DNA from: Rhizobium tropici CIAT 899
Lineage (GTDB): Bacteria; Pseudomonadota; Alphaproteobacteria; Rhizobiales; Rhizobiaceae
Direction of reading: 5' to 3'
Length of the DNA: 64,000 bases
Assembly: GCF_000330885.1 (NCBI RefSeq)
Contig: NC_020062.1
Location: 1,372,374 to 1,436,373, forward strand
How positions within the stretch are numbered: the first letter of the stretch is position 1; the number at the start of each line of letters is the position of its first letter. Made by a program: the position numbers and the translations under genes. Below the pieces are notes generated by a model, which ran no database searches, was not told the origin of the DNA, and saw nothing but the letters and a program-made list of their open reading frames with translations. Below are positions 8,872 to 17,899 of the stretch, one piece after another.

Positions 8872-9197
8872 TTCCCGGAAAAGCAGGGATTTTGGCGCCC
8901 GTTTGGACCATACTTGGTTCCGTTTTTACAAATGCAAAACAAAAGGACGCAAGATTCCAGCGATAATATCCAACCTGCGCACCGGCAGTCCGCAATACGA
9001 CGGAAAAGCCGGAGCCTTTCCTGACGAGCCTTGCTCTGCAGCATGCCTGCCCTAGTTTGCGCAAGCTGACAACGACACCATGGTCCGGCAACCAGCGATT
9101 TCAAGAGGCTTCCCCTCAACATTAAATTCATTTCCAAGTGAACGCTTTGCCTTCCAATAGTCGCCATGCCCATCAACAGAGAAAGAGCTTGCTACAT

Positions 9198-9872
9198 ATG
9201 AAAATAAGCCAATACCGTATTTCTTCCGCTCTCATTGCCTTGGGGATGCTCAGCGCAATCCCAACCTATTCCTTTGCACAATCGGCGGCGGCAACCAATG
9301 CTACCGTGCCCGCCGGGGTCTACAAGCTCGACCCGACGCATGCGGCCCTGCTGTGGTCCGTGAAGCACAATAAGATTTCGAATTATACCGTTCGCTTCAA
9401 CAAGCTCGAGGCCGTATTGAAGCTCGATCCTACCAAGATCGAAGATTCCTCGATCGAAGCGAGCATCGATGCGACGTCGGTCGTGACGGGCTACCCAGGC
9501 GACTACAAGGCGACGCACGCTTCCACGCCCTATCAGACCTGGGATGAGGAAATCAGCCGTGATCCGAAAATGCTGAACAGCGACGCGCATCCGAAAATCA
9601 CGTTCAAATCGACGAAGGTTACATCCACCGGCCCGACCACCGCCGATGTCGCGGGCGATCTGACCTTCCTTGGCGTCACCAAGCCCGTGATCCTGAAAGC
9701 TACCTTCAACGGCGAGATCGACAGTCACCCGTTTGCAGGCGTGCCGGCCGTCGGCTTTGCAGCCGAAGGCAGCTTCAATCGCACCGAATTCGGCCAGCCG
9801 ACGGGATTCGTCGGCCCTGACGTCGCCATCCGCTTCGATGGCGAATTCATACAGGATCCGTCGGCCAAATAA
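9198..9872 (+). CDS. Secreted YceI-family protein
   Basis: About 224 residues. It has a signal peptide (MKISQYRISSALIALGMLSA..., cleaved after SFAQS) and one YceI domain beginning VYKLDPTHAALLWSVKHNKISNY and running through HPKITFKSTKV, VAGDLTFLGVTKPV and GEGSFNRTEFG-type motifs. YceI proteins are periplasmic lipocalin-like beta-barrels that bind isoprenoid or quinone-like lipids. ATG 9198 was chosen because it begins the signal peptide. It precedes the cytochrome b561-YceI fusion gene by about 160 bases; the two may share a pathway in quinone or redox-stress handling. Confidence 0.88.
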   Translation: MKISQYRISSALIALGMLSAIPTYSFAQSAAATNATVPAGVYKLDPTHAALLWSVKHNKISNYTVRFNKLEAVLKLDPTKIEDSSIEASIDATSVVTGYPGDYKATHASTPYQTWDEEISRDPKMLNSDAHPKITFKSTKVTSTGPTTADVAGDLTFLGVTKPVILKATFNGEIDSHPFAGVPAVGFAAEGSFNRTEFGQPTGFVGPDVAIRFDGEFIQDPSAK

Positions 9873-9906
9873 GTCTCACGAATATCCTGAAAAGCGGGAA
9901 GCCGCA

Positions 9907-9934
9907 GGCTGCGATGCGATTTCGTATCGCAGCC
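9907..9934 (+). terminator. Stem-loop after the yceI gene
   Basis: GGCTGCGAT and ATCGCAGCC form a perfect 9-bp stem with a 10-base loop, 35 bases after the YceI stop codon. There is no strong T tract, so it may end or stabilise the transcript rather than act as a full terminator. Confidence 0.45.
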
Positions 9935-10031
9935 GACTGTCGATCACTGCAACGGTTTTAAAGCCGATTTCCCGTTTACCCGTCTTCAAGCTCCCCAAGG
10001 CCAACGGGTCATGTCTTAAAATAGGATGGCA

Positions 10032-11363
10032 ATGAACATTCATTCGAGCGCCCAGGTTCGCCCGGCCCCAAAAACCATCAAGCGCTACAGCGCGATTGCC
10101 ATCATCCTTCATTGGGCGACGGCGCTTCTGGTAATCTCGATGATCCCGATGGGCTGGTGGATGGTCAGGGCAATCAGCAAGCCCGGCACACAACAACTCG
10201 CCTATCAATTGTTTCAGGCGCATAAGTCCATTGGTTTCGCCATTCTCGTGCTGACCTTGCTGCGGATCGTCTGGCGTCTCGCGCATCCGGTCCCAGCGCT
10301 GCCCGCCGGCATGAAAGGATGGGAGCGTATCCTCGCCCGCGCCACGCATGTTGCCTTCTATGGCCTGTTGCTCGCCATTCCATTGACCGGCTGGGTCTAT
10401 ATATCGGCCGGCTGGGCTATCGGCACGGATCGCCCCCTGCTGGTCGCGACCTCCTGGTTCGGCCTGTTCACGATTCCGGACCTTCCTGGTCTTGAGGGCC
10501 TGCGAGCGCTTGCCTTCGGCGTGATGGGTGCCCATGCCTACATGGCCTATGGCGGCGCCGTGCTCATCTGTTTGCATATGGCTGCAGCTCTTAAACACCA
10601 TGTCATCGACCGCGATGGAGTTCTCGCACAGATGCTCCCTTTCCTGCGCGGCAAGGAGCATGAGGGCCAGCATGCGCCACCGGGAAAAGTCCTGCTGCCC
10701 CACAGCGCCGGTTTAGCCTTGGTCCTGCTAGTCGGCCTCGTCGGCGGCTGGCTGCATCTGCCAGGCCCACACGCCGAGCCTACACCGGCCGCGACCGAAA
10801 CAGCCGCTCGTGCGGCAGTTCCGGTTCCGGCCGCTACGACCGCCATGCCGGCCATAGGCGGCAATGCCACGGCTTGGACCGTCGACAAGGCCGCGTCCGG
10901 CATCACGTTCAGCGGCAGCCATGCCGGCAAGCCGTTCAGCGGGCGCTTCGACGAGTGGACCGGCGACATTCGCTTCGATCCCGCCGATCTGGCCGGCTCG
11001 AAAGCCGTCATCGTCATCGACACCGTCTCCGCTAAGACTGGCGACGCCACCCAGGAGAGTTCGTTGAAAAACGGCGAATGGCTCAACACCGCGCGCTTCC
11101 CAGAGGCCCGCTTCGAGACGAAAAGCTTCAGATCACTCGGCGGCGACCGCTATGAAGCAGCGGGTAGCCTAACCATCAAGAAGGTGACCGTTCCCATCAC
11201 CCTGCCCTTTACCTACAAGATGCAGGGCGACAAGGCAGCAGTGGAAGGCAATGTCAAGCTGGAGCGCGCCGCGCTGGATCTCGGCATGTTCTCCGATCCG
11301 GCTGCGGAATGGGTCTCCAAGATCATCGAGGTTAAGATCGCCGTCACAGCGACGAAACAATAG
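10032..11363 (+). CDS. Cytochrome b561 - YceI fusion protein
   Basis: About 443 residues in two parts. Residues 1-190 are a cytochrome b561-type membrane domain with four helices and heme-ligand candidate histidines in IILHWATALL, FQAHKSIGF, RATHVAFYG and CLHMAAALKHHVID. A further membrane helix (residues ~225-242) and a Pro/Ala-rich linker follow, and residues ~280-443 form a YceI domain (WTVDKAASGITFSGSHAG...). It may pass electrons between membrane quinol and a lipid-like ligand held by the YceI barrel. ATG 10032 follows AGGATGG; ATG 10026 is less well placed. A free-standing YceI gene lies directly upstream. Confidence 0.88.
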   Translation: MNIHSSAQVRPAPKTIKRYSAIAIILHWATALLVISMIPMGWWMVRAISKPGTQQLAYQLFQAHKSIGFAILVLTLLRIVWRLAHPVPALPAGMKGWERILARATHVAFYGLLLAIPLTGWVYISAGWAIGTDRPLLVATSWFGLFTIPDLPGLEGLRALAFGVMGAHAYMAYGGAVLICLHMAAALKHHVIDRDGVLAQMLPFLRGKEHEGQHAPPGKVLLPHSAGLALVLLVGLVGGWLHLPGPHAEPTPAATETAARAAVPVPAATTAMPAIGGNATAWTVDKAASGITFSGSHAGKPFSGRFDEWTGDIRFDPADLAGSKAVIVIDTVSAKTGDATQESSLKNGEWLNTARFPEARFETKSFRSLGGDRYEAAGSLTIKKVTVPITLPFTYKMQGDKAAVEGNVKLERAALDLGMFSDPAAEWVSKIIEVKIAVTATKQ

Positions 11364-11422
11364 CCGATCATCCGTCTATGCAGCCCATCCTCACAAGCCG
11401 TTACCGTGACATCACCGGGACT

Positions 11423-11749
11423 TCAGTTTCCTTCTATATTTCGCTCGTAATCTGCCAACGCTCCCTGCACTTTAGCGTTCTTGGCATAGCGCTTCAGGAG
11501 ACGCGCCAACGCAACGTCGGTGCCGGTGCAAAGCCGGCGTAGCTCCCTGTCAATCTGGGCCTGACGGCTCGCATCAGGGGAGGCTTCGCCGCGGAAATGA
11601 TCGCAGTCGTTCCGCCGGATGATAAAGGCTTCGACCTCCGCCGGAAGAGACAGGCCCGTTGACGGGACGCTTTCAGCCCGGGAGGAGGCCGGCAAGATTG
11701 TGAGCGACAAGGCTGCGAGCAACAGAGGTCGGAGCAGAGCTTGCAACAT
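11423..11749 (-). CDS. Small secreted protein of unknown function
   Basis: 108 residues. It has a signal peptide (MLQALLRPLLLAALSLTILPASSRAES) and a mature part with a cysteine pair (NDCDHFRGEA and RRLCTGTD) and a helical C-terminus. The CDHFRGE...LCTGTD pattern resembles small hypothetical proteins of Rhizobiales, but no function is known to me. Its ATG overlaps the stop codon of the preceding gene (TAATG read on the minus strand), so the two are probably translated together. Confidence 0.7.
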   Translation of the reverse strand: MLQALLRPLLLAALSLTILPASSRAESVPSTGLSLPAEVEAFIIRRNDCDHFRGEASPDASRQAQIDRELRRLCTGTDVALARLLKRYAKNAKVQGALADYERNIEGN

Positions 11750-12243
11750 TATTCGATCTGCTCTTCAAGCTGTTTCGCGACCCCCTCATAAAGGTGGGCG
11801 GAAACCTGATTTCCCTGTTTGGCATATCGGGAGCCCACCTCGCGCGCTGCTTTGACAGCCGCTTCGAATGCATCGATCCTGACTTGAAATTCAAGCTCCG
11901 CATCGTCACCGATGTCGCCATTCTTGAAGCGGCCAACGCGGTAACCCTCGTTGTCGATGACGCCGATCGTCGGAACACCGGCGCGCATCTCCCCGTAAAA
12001 GGCGGGGCCGGCCTGGTTGCCGTCGCGGCGCCTGAGCATTCCGAAGCCACTTGCCCGATTGGCCGTGCATTCGCCTACCCAATAGGTCGGGCCAGCGCTG
12101 AGCGATACCGGCGAGACGAATTCGCATTGAGAACTCGGGTCCTTGGACCATTTCTGCCCATTCGTCTGCCCTTGCGCCTGAAATGCGGTGACGCAAAGAA
12201 ATGTTGTGCTCACCAGAAAAACGGGGCGCCATGTGATCTGCAT
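11749..12243 (-). CDS. Secreted MORN-like hypothetical protein
   Basis: 164 residues starting at the ATG that opens a signal peptide (MQITWRPVFLVSTTFLCVTA, cleaved near QAQG); an upstream in-frame ATG would bury that peptide. The mature part has a WVGECTANRASGFGMLRRRDG segment resembling a MORN repeat and a long helical C-terminal half rich in Glu and Ala. Two cysteines (QCEF, GECT) could pair. It is the first gene of a two-gene leftward unit with the small secreted protein. No function is assigned. Confidence 0.65.
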   Translation of the reverse strand: MQITWRPVFLVSTTFLCVTAFQAQGQTNGQKWSKDPSSQCEFVSPVSLSAGPTYWVGECTANRASGFGMLRRRDGNQAGPAFYGEMRAGVPTIGVIDNEGYRVGRFKNGDIGDDAELEFQVRIDAFEAAVKAAREVGSRYAKQGNQVSAHLYEGVAKQLEEQIE

Positions 12244-12469
12244 GTCAAACCTCGGAAATGAAGGTTGTTTTTGTAAATTCCCGGCTTCTCTCCGATCAGG
12301 CATCCCGGCGCCTGTCGCCGATCCACGCCAATCCCACTTAGCCGCGACGTGTAACAGATCGCTATCGATCCTCGTCATCGCCAGCTAGATTGTAGTGCGC
12401 GCCTCGTCTTTTGCAATCCGCCAGACGTGCCGTGACCCACTTCCGTGTGACGAGATAGGTACTGCTGCC
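12244..12469. other. Intergenic stretch before the IS6 remnant
   Basis: About 225 bases with no recognisable gene or motif. It probably contains the promoter of the leftward secreted-protein pair. Confidence 0.4.
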
Positions 12470-13180
12470 GGCTCTGTTGCAAGAATTCCGGCTGGTTTAA
12501 GAGGTCCTATTTTTCTGCCGTTACGCGGCCCGTCCTTCGAGATTCGAGGCGAGCAGGGCGACGGCTTCTGTCAAGGCGCTCGGTCCGATAGAGAAAGCGC
12601 GTTCAACGATGCGAGCTTCTCCACGGACGTCGCCGGCGAGATTGAAAATGGCTGCCTGGCCCTTCCGCAAGGCGCGCATAACCTCGAAACCTTTGATTGT
12701 CGCATAGGCCGTTTTCAACGCTTTGAATCCTCTCACCGGTCTGATCAACTGTTTCAGTTTGCCATGATCGGCCTCAACGACATTGTTCAGGTATTTGACC
12801 TGCCGATGCACCATCTCTCCAGGGCATTTGCCCTCGGCCTTCAGTTCCGACATCGCGATGCCGCAGGTGGGGGCCTTGTCGGTGGTGACGACAGCCGGCT
12901 TTTCCCAGTCCTTCAGGCCGTGCAAGGCCTTGCCAAGGAAGCGCTTCGCCGCTTTGGCATTCCGGGTGCGCGACAGATAGAAATCAATCGTATTGCCGAA
13001 TTTGCCGACGGCTCGGTGCAAGTACGTCCGTTGCCGGCGAACCTTCACATGGGTTTCGTCGCCGCTCCAGCTTGTTGACTGCGGCCGGCGCCAGTGCCAG
13101 CGTAACCGCTTTTCCATCTCCGGCGCATATTTCTGGACCCAGCGGTAAATCGTGGAATGATCCACGGGCACGCCCCGCCC
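12470..13180 (-). mobile_element. IS6-family insertion sequence, truncated at its 5' end
   Basis: The left boundary GGCTCTGTTGCAAG at 12470 is the standard IS6-family terminal repeat. The matching right end is gone: the element stops near 13180, where sequence switches abruptly to an ISL3 transposase fragment. One end only means it cannot transpose by itself. Confidence 0.8.
12521..13180 (-). pseudogene. IS6-family transposase, missing its N-terminus
   Basis: About 217 residues remain of a protein usually near 235 long. The catalytic DDE residues are still recognisable: D in SGDETHVKVR, D in VVTTDKAPT and E in NNVVEADHGKLKQ. The N-terminal zinc-ribbon/HTH part is lost up to about VPVDHSTIYRWVQKYAPE. 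Several substitutions in normally constant positions suggest decay. The break coincides with the junction to an ISL3 fragment, so a recombination or deletion event fused two insertion sequences. Confidence 0.82.
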
Positions 13181-13322
13181 GCCTATCTACTATGATGGTT
13201 CCATAGCTTGTCGCCCGCCGCCAACTCCAGTCATCGATGCCGACCACCCGGACCTCGGAACTCCGATGAGAAACCGCGGCATCCCTCTTCAGTTGTCGGA
13301 GGATGGCCAAGACAGCACCTCA
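13181..13322 (-). pseudogene. ISL3-family transposase internal fragment
   Basis: About 46 residues containing VRVVGIDDWSWRRATSYGTI, the hallmark start of the ISL3 DDE domain. A stop codon lies just upstream and the IS6 remnant cuts it off immediately downstream, at IVDRR. A C-terminal ISL3 fragment on the same strand lies at 17900-18172. Confidence 0.78.
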
Positions 13323-13909
13323 GGATGATAAGGGGCAGTACAGGCATCAGAGACCGCCCGAACTTCTGCGTTTCAGCATACGCCCAGGGATGAGCGTGGC
13401 GAGGATGTCCGTGATGAGCAGTTGCTCGCTACACGAGGGCGTCATGGAAAGCCCGTGCTATAAGGCCGCGACTTGCTGTCCAGTTACGGGCTCGACGGAG
13501 CTGTAAGACCACAATGAGGACAGAGAAGCGGGCCACATCGACCACCGGCCCGGCCGCAATAAACATCGGGCGCGCTGCCTTGGGACCTAGCCGTTATCCT
13601 ACCTCCCGTTCGGATAAGTCCGCTCCGAATTTCACCTTTGTAGGCACCGACGAAAGGCTGCATTCGCATGCCGATGCTGATCGCCTTTCCTGACATCGTG
13701 TCGATTCATGGCGCGCCCGCAGTATCACGTTGCGATCGCCGACGACGACATTCTGCCGGCGGCGCTTTACCGTTCCCGATCTCCCGACGATCGATGGCCG
13801 CAGTCACTATTGACAACTTGCCCCGCATGTCCCTTGATACGCCCTATCCGAGATAACAGACAGATGTCCATAATATCGGATTATAAGTTATCGACCAAGG
13901 GGAACAACC
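13323..13909. other. Gene-free stretch between IS debris and the amino-acid transporter
   Basis: 587 bases in which short frames on both strands match nothing I recognise. It probably contains decayed sequence on the left and, on the right, the promoter of the transporter operon. No clear operator was seen. Confidence 0.45.
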
Positions 13910-14752
13910 ATGAACATTACCTTTCGCGCCGGCCTGATGTCGCTGGTCGCCGCCACACTTCTCTCCACCACGCCCGCTCTCGCCGACGGCAGCAAGCTCG
14001 ATGAGGTGCTTGCGCGCGGCCACCTCGTTCTTGGAACCGGCAGCACGAACGCGCCGTGGCACTTCAAGAGCGCCGACGACAAGCTGCAGGGCTTCGACGT
14101 CGACATGGGCCACATCATCGCCAAGGCCCTGTTCGGCGATCCCGACAAGATCGAATACGTGAATCAGTCATCCGACGCCCGTATTCCGAACATCACCACC
14201 AACAAGGTCGACATTACCTGCCAGTTCATGACCGTGACCGGCGAGCGTGCCCAGCAGGTTGCCTTCACCATTCCCTATTATCGCGAGGGCGTCGGCCTGA
14301 TGCTGAAGGCGGATGGTCAATATGCCGACTATGCTGCACTGAAGGCAGCGGGCTCTTCCGTGACCATTTCGGTTCTGCAGAACGTCTACGCAGAATCCAT
14401 GGTTCATGCCGCCCTGCCGGATGCGAAAGTCGACCAGTATGAATCGGTCGATCTCATCTACCAGGCATTGGAATCGGGACGCGCCGATGCGGTCGCCACC
14501 GACCAGTCGTCGCTTGCCTGGTACATGACGCAAAACCCTGGCCGCTACAAGGATGCAGGCTACGGATGGAACCCGCAGACCTATGCCTGCGCGGTCAAGC
14601 GCGGCGATCAGGACTGGCTGAACTTCGTCAATACCGCGCTGCATGAAGCCATGACAGGCGTTGAATTCGACAGCTACGCCAAGTCCTACAAGACCTGGTT
14701 CGGCAAGGACCTTACCCCGCCGCAGATCGGCTTTCCGGTCGAATACAAGTAA
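13910..14752 (+). CDS. Polar amino-acid ABC transporter periplasmic binding protein
   Basis: 280 residues. A signal peptide (MNITFRAGLMSLVAATLLST, cleaved after ALADG) precedes a type II (SBP_bac_3) binding protein: RGHLVLGTGSTNAPWHF, then LQGFDVDMGHIIAKALFG near residues 64-81, ITCQFMTVTGERAQQVAFT near 104, and ALESGRADAVATDQSSL near 185. These are the usual ligand-contact and hinge regions. It is first in a binding protein, permease, permease, ATPase operon. The ligand is probably a polar amino acid or related compound but cannot be read from the sequence. Confidence 0.92.
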   Translation: MNITFRAGLMSLVAATLLSTTPALADGSKLDEVLARGHLVLGTGSTNAPWHFKSADDKLQGFDVDMGHIIAKALFGDPDKIEYVNQSSDARIPNITTNKVDITCQFMTVTGERAQQVAFTIPYYREGVGLMLKADGQYADYAALKAAGSSVTISVLQNVYAESMVHAALPDAKVDQYESVDLIYQALESGRADAVATDQSSLAWYMTQNPGRYKDAGYGWNPQTYACAVKRGDQDWLNFVNTALHEAMTGVEFDSYAKSYKTWFGKDLTPPQIGFPVEYK

Positions 14753-14760
14753 CAGCATAG

Positions 14761-14783
14761 CGGAGCGGGCACTCCCCGCTCCG
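14761..14783 (+). terminator. Stem-loop between binding-protein and permease genes
   Basis: CGGAGCGGG and CCCGCTCCG form a perfect 9-bp stem 8 bases after the stop codon, without a T tract. Such hairpins in ABC operons commonly protect or partially end the message so that the binding protein is made in excess over the membrane parts. Confidence 0.6.
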
Positions 14784-14808
14784 CCAGCCTGAAAAGGGAT
14801 AGCCCGCC

Positions 14809-15471
14809 ATGGGTTACACGCTGAACTTTGCCGTCGTCTGGCGCAACTTTGATTTTCTTCTGAGCGGCTTGGCGCTCAGCCTCGGCCTTGCGATTATCTC
14901 GATCCTCATCGGCGCTCTGATCGGCCTTGTGCTGGCCTTCGCGCTGACGTCGAAGAGCCGTATCGCTGTCGTGCCGGCGCAGGTCTACGTTACCATAATC
15001 CGCAACCTGCCGATCCTCGTCCTGGTGCTCTTCGTCTTCTTTGCCCTGCCGCAGCTGGGCTTCCGCCTAGATAAGGTGAAGAGCTTCGTCCTGGTGCTTT
15101 CCGTTTATTCGGGAGCCTATCTGGCAGAGGTATTCCGTGCAGGATTGCTATCGATTCCGAAGGGGCTGACCGAGGCAGGTCTTTCCATCGGCCTGACATC
15201 CATGCAGATCCGTGGGTCCATCATCGCCCCCTTGATGCTGCGCAACGTCCTGCCGTCATTGTCTTCGACGATCATCTCCTTGTTCAAGGACACGTCGCTT
15301 GCCGCGGCCATTGCCGTGCCGGAACTGACCTTTGCCGCCCGCAAGATCAATGTCGAAAGCTTCCGCGTCATCGAAACGTGGCTCGTCACCTCGGCTCTTT
15401 ATGTCGCAACCTGCTTCCTCATCGCCGCCCTGATGCGCTTCGTCGAGCGCCGGCTGGCCCTGCCCAGGTAG
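14809..15471 (+). CDS. Amino-acid ABC transporter permease (HisM/GlnP type), first
   Basis: 220 residues with about five membrane segments. The inner-membrane EAA loop is clear: AEVFRAGLLSIPKGLTEAGLSIGLTS near residues 106-131. An RNLPILVLVLFVFF motif near 65, usual in this family, precedes it. AAAAGGGA lies before the ATG. It would pair with the next permease, 6 bases downstream, to form the heterodimeric channel for the binding protein at 13910. Confidence 0.92.
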   Translation: MGYTLNFAVVWRNFDFLLSGLALSLGLAIISILIGALIGLVLAFALTSKSRIAVVPAQVYVTIIRNLPILVLVLFVFFALPQLGFRLDKVKSFVLVLSVYSGAYLAEVFRAGLLSIPKGLTEAGLSIGLTSMQIRGSIIAPLMLRNVLPSLSSTIISLFKDTSLAAAIAVPELTFAARKINVESFRVIETWLVTSALYVATCFLIAALMRFVERRLALPR

Positions 15472-15477
15472 GATCGA

Positions 15478-16137
15478 ATGTCCCACACATTTCTCGAACA
15501 ACTCTGGATCGCCCGCTACGTCATCCTGAACGGCGTCGGCGTAACCGTGTCGATCTCGCTGCTCGCCATTCTTGTCGGGTCCGTGCTCGGCGTTTTCGTC
15601 GGCTTGGCACTTGTTTATGGCGGCGCCATCCTGCGCCTAGTGATCAGGGCTTACACCGATATCATCCGTGGCACGCCCGTGCTCGTCCTCGTACTGGCGA
15701 GCTATTACGTCTCTTCCGCGGTGGGTCTTGATTTGAGGCCGTTTTCCGCAGGCGTTCTTGCCCTTGCGATCTTCTGCTCCTCGCATGTCGGCGAGATCGT
15801 GCGCGGCGCGCTGCAGGCCATCCCGAAGGGGCAGACGGAGGCGGCAAAGGCGATCGGCCTCACCTTCACCCAGACCTTCACTTCAGTTCTGTGGCCGCAA
15901 GCGATGCGTCAGTGCCTGCCGGCTTGGGTCAATACGGCAGCCGAGATGGTGAAAGCCTCGACACTTCTTTCCGTGATCGGCGTCGCCGAACTGCTCCTGC
16001 GCACCCAGGAGATCATCTCGCGCAATTTCATGAGTCTCCAGTTCTATTTCCTGGCTGGCGGCCTCTATTTCATCGTCAACTTCGGTATCGAGCGCTTCGG
16101 CAAATATGTCGAGCGCAAGACCGCACTGCCGTCCTGA
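15478..16137 (+). CDS. Amino-acid ABC transporter permease, second
   Basis: 219 residues with about five membrane helices. The motif [16 protein letters not shown] near 62 and the EAA loop [26 protein letters not shown] near 104 define a HisQ/HisM-type permease. It follows the first permease after 6 bases, and the ATPase gene begins 13 bases after its stop. No anomalies. Confidence 0.92.
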   Translation: MSHTFLEQLWIARYVILNGVGVTVSISLLAILVGSVLGVFVGLALVYGGAILRLVIRAYTDIIRGTPVLVLVLASYYVSSAVGLDLRPFSAGVLALAIFCSSHVGEIVRGALQAIPKGQTEAAKAIGLTFTQTFTSVLWPQAMRQCLPAWVNTAAEMVKASTLLSVIGVAELLLRTQEIISRNFMSLQFYFLAGGLYFIVNFGIERFGKYVERKTALPS

Positions 16138-16150
16138 GGAGATCGGACCG

Positions 16151-16921
16151 ATGGGCAAGACAATTCTAGACATTCAGGGCCTGCGCAAGACCTATGGCCA
16201 GCATGAGGTTCTCAAGGGCGTCGACTGCACGGTGCAGGAAGGCGAGGTGATTTCCATCATCGGCTCGTCGGGCTCCGGCAAGACGACGATGCTGCGCTGT
16301 ATCAACATGCTGGAGGAATTCCAGGGTGGCAAGATCAGCCTCGACGGCGAGGAGATCGGCTATCATATCGATGGCAGCACCCGACGCCGCAAGAGTGAGA
16401 AGGAGATCGCTCGCCAGCGCGCACTCACCGGCATGGCCTTCCAGCAGTTCAATCTTTTTCCGCATATGACCGCCGCCGAGAACGTGATGCTCGGCCTCGT
16501 CAAGGTGAAGAAGATGTCGAAGGCGGATGCACGCGCCGTCGCCGAAAAATGGCTCGACCGCGTGGGCCTTGCCGCTCGGGCCAATCATTATCCGGGCCAG
16601 CTCTCGGGCGGCCAGCAGCAGCGTGTCGCGATTGCCCGTGCCATCGCCATGACGCCACGGCTGATGCTGTTCGACGAGGTGACCTCGGCCCTTGACCCCG
16701 AACTGGTGGGCGAGGTTCTTCAAGTCATCAAGGGGCTCGCTGCCGACGGCATGACGATGCTTCTGGTCACCCACGAGATGCGCTTTGCCTATGAAGTCTC
16801 GTCACGCGTCATCTTCATGAACCAGGGCGTCATCTGCGAAGAAGGAGATCCGAAGGACATGTTCGTGCGCCCGAAGACGGAGCGACTGGCAGAATTCCTC
16901 AAGACCTCGAGTTTCAATTGA
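16151..16921 (+). CDS. Amino-acid ABC transporter ATP-binding protein
   Basis: 256 residues. Walker A GSSGSGKT at residues 38-45, signature LSGGQQQR near 153, and the H-loop VTHEM near 205 are intact. Walker B reads [14 protein letters not shown], with DEV where DEP is more common; this variant is known among amino-acid transporters and should not harm activity. The ATG at 16151, preceded by GAGGAGA, is preferred over an upstream in-frame start inside the permease gene. It powers the transporter encoded by the three preceding genes. Confidence 0.93.
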   Translation: MGKTILDIQGLRKTYGQHEVLKGVDCTVQEGEVISIIGSSGSGKTTMLRCINMLEEFQGGKISLDGEEIGYHIDGSTRRRKSEKEIARQRALTGMAFQQFNLFPHMTAAENVMLGLVKVKKMSKADARAVAEKWLDRVGLAARANHYPGQLSGGQQQRVAIARAIAMTPRLMLFDEVTSALDPELVGEVLQVIKGLAADGMTMLLVTHEMRFAYEVSSRVIFMNQGVICEEGDPKDMFVRPKTERLAEFLKTSSFN

Positions 16922-17083
16922 GAGGAAACGAGAGCGCTGCGCAAGCGTTGCGTCGTCGCACGCGTGAATGCTATCGCAGCATCTTGCTAAGATCTGACAG
17001 CGCCTGCGTCGTATAGTCGGCGTCAAGTGCCGATGCGTCGCAACGTGCCGGTTGCGGCTGGTTTGGAATTTTTGGAGAAAAGC

Positions 17084-17887
17084 ATGGCCGAGACTGCAAA
17101 TGACATTGTATCCCGACGCATGCGAGGCCTGGATCGCGCGTTTGAGATCCTGGAATTTCTGCGGGTGAAACGCCAGCCCATGCGCCCGAACGAGATCGCT
17201 ACGGAAATCGGCGCGCCGCGCTCTTCCATCTACGAACTCGTCAATCTTCTGCTCGGCCATGGCATGCTCGACTATCAGGGCGGCGATGGCCGGGTATTTC
17301 TCGGCCGCCGCCTCTATTTTCTCGGGACCGCCTATGCCGAACAGTTCGACCTGATGCGGGAGTGCGGCCGCATGCTGGGCGTGCTGGCGGAGGAGACGCG
17401 CGAAACAGCGCAAATGTGCCTGCTGGAAGGCAATAAATATACGGTCGCCATGATGCGTGAGGGCATCCGGCCCTTTCGCATTTCGTCGAATGTCGGCGAG
17501 CCCGTCGCAATTCCGTGGACGGCCTCGGGCCGACTGCTTGTTGCTCATCTTTCGGACCAGGAAATTCTCGATTTCATTCCGCCGGAAGATTTCCTCCTGC
17601 CGAATGGCAGGCGACTGGAGCCTGCCGATTTCATTGCTCAAGTGCGGCAGGCCGCCGAAGACGGATATTTCACCTTCAACAGCGAAGTGGAGAATTTCAC
17701 CCATTGCTTTGCCGTACCCATCCGCCAGGCCGACGGTGCGAGCATCGCGACACTTTGCCTGGTCACGCCACGCGAGGATGGTTTACGCAACCGCTCCGCC
17801 TATCTCGACAGCCTCTTGAAAGCTGCTCATGAAATCTCTGAAAAGCTCGGCTTCCGACCATCGAAAGGCCGCCTCTTCGGCTCCTAA
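17084..17887 (+). CDS. IclR-family transcriptional regulator
   Basis: About 267 residues: an N-terminal winged helix (RGLDRAFEILEFLRVKRQP..., recognition helix around EIATEIGAPRSSIYELVNLL) and a C-terminal IclR effector domain (MLGVLAEETRETAQMCLLEG near 100; PWTASGRLLVAHLS near 145). ATG 17084 follows TTGGAG and is preferred to an in-frame ATG 57 bases upstream. It lies 162 bases after the amino-acid transporter operon on the same strand and is the likely controller of that operon, responding to the imported compound or a product. Confidence 0.88.
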   Translation: MAETANDIVSRRMRGLDRAFEILEFLRVKRQPMRPNEIATEIGAPRSSIYELVNLLLGHGMLDYQGGDGRVFLGRRLYFLGTAYAEQFDLMRECGRMLGVLAEETRETAQMCLLEGNKYTVAMMREGIRPFRISSNVGEPVAIPWTASGRLLVAHLSDQEILDFIPPEDFLLPNGRRLEPADFIAQVRQAAEDGYFTFNSEVENFTHCFAVPIRQADGASIATLCLVTPREDGLRNRSAYLDSLLKAAHEISEKLGFRPSKGRLFGS

Positions 17888-17899
17888 ATCGTTTCATCC

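Larger units (their letters stand above)
8454..9197. other. 744-bp intergenic region with orphan terminator and repeats
   Basis: No open frame here resembles a protein. The first 340 bases end in a strong rightward terminator (8793-8816) although no rightward gene precedes it, which makes a small RNA possible. Hairpin-forming segments such as GGTTTCTGAACC lie before the terminator. The rest holds a 21-base tandem repeat and three TTCCGTTT motifs. No clear promoter boxes were seen. Confidence 0.45.

Noticed and set aside
13323..13909. Small genes between the IS debris and the transporter
   Set aside because: Several 60-100-codon frames exist on both strands, but none has a ribosome site plus a recognisable sequence.
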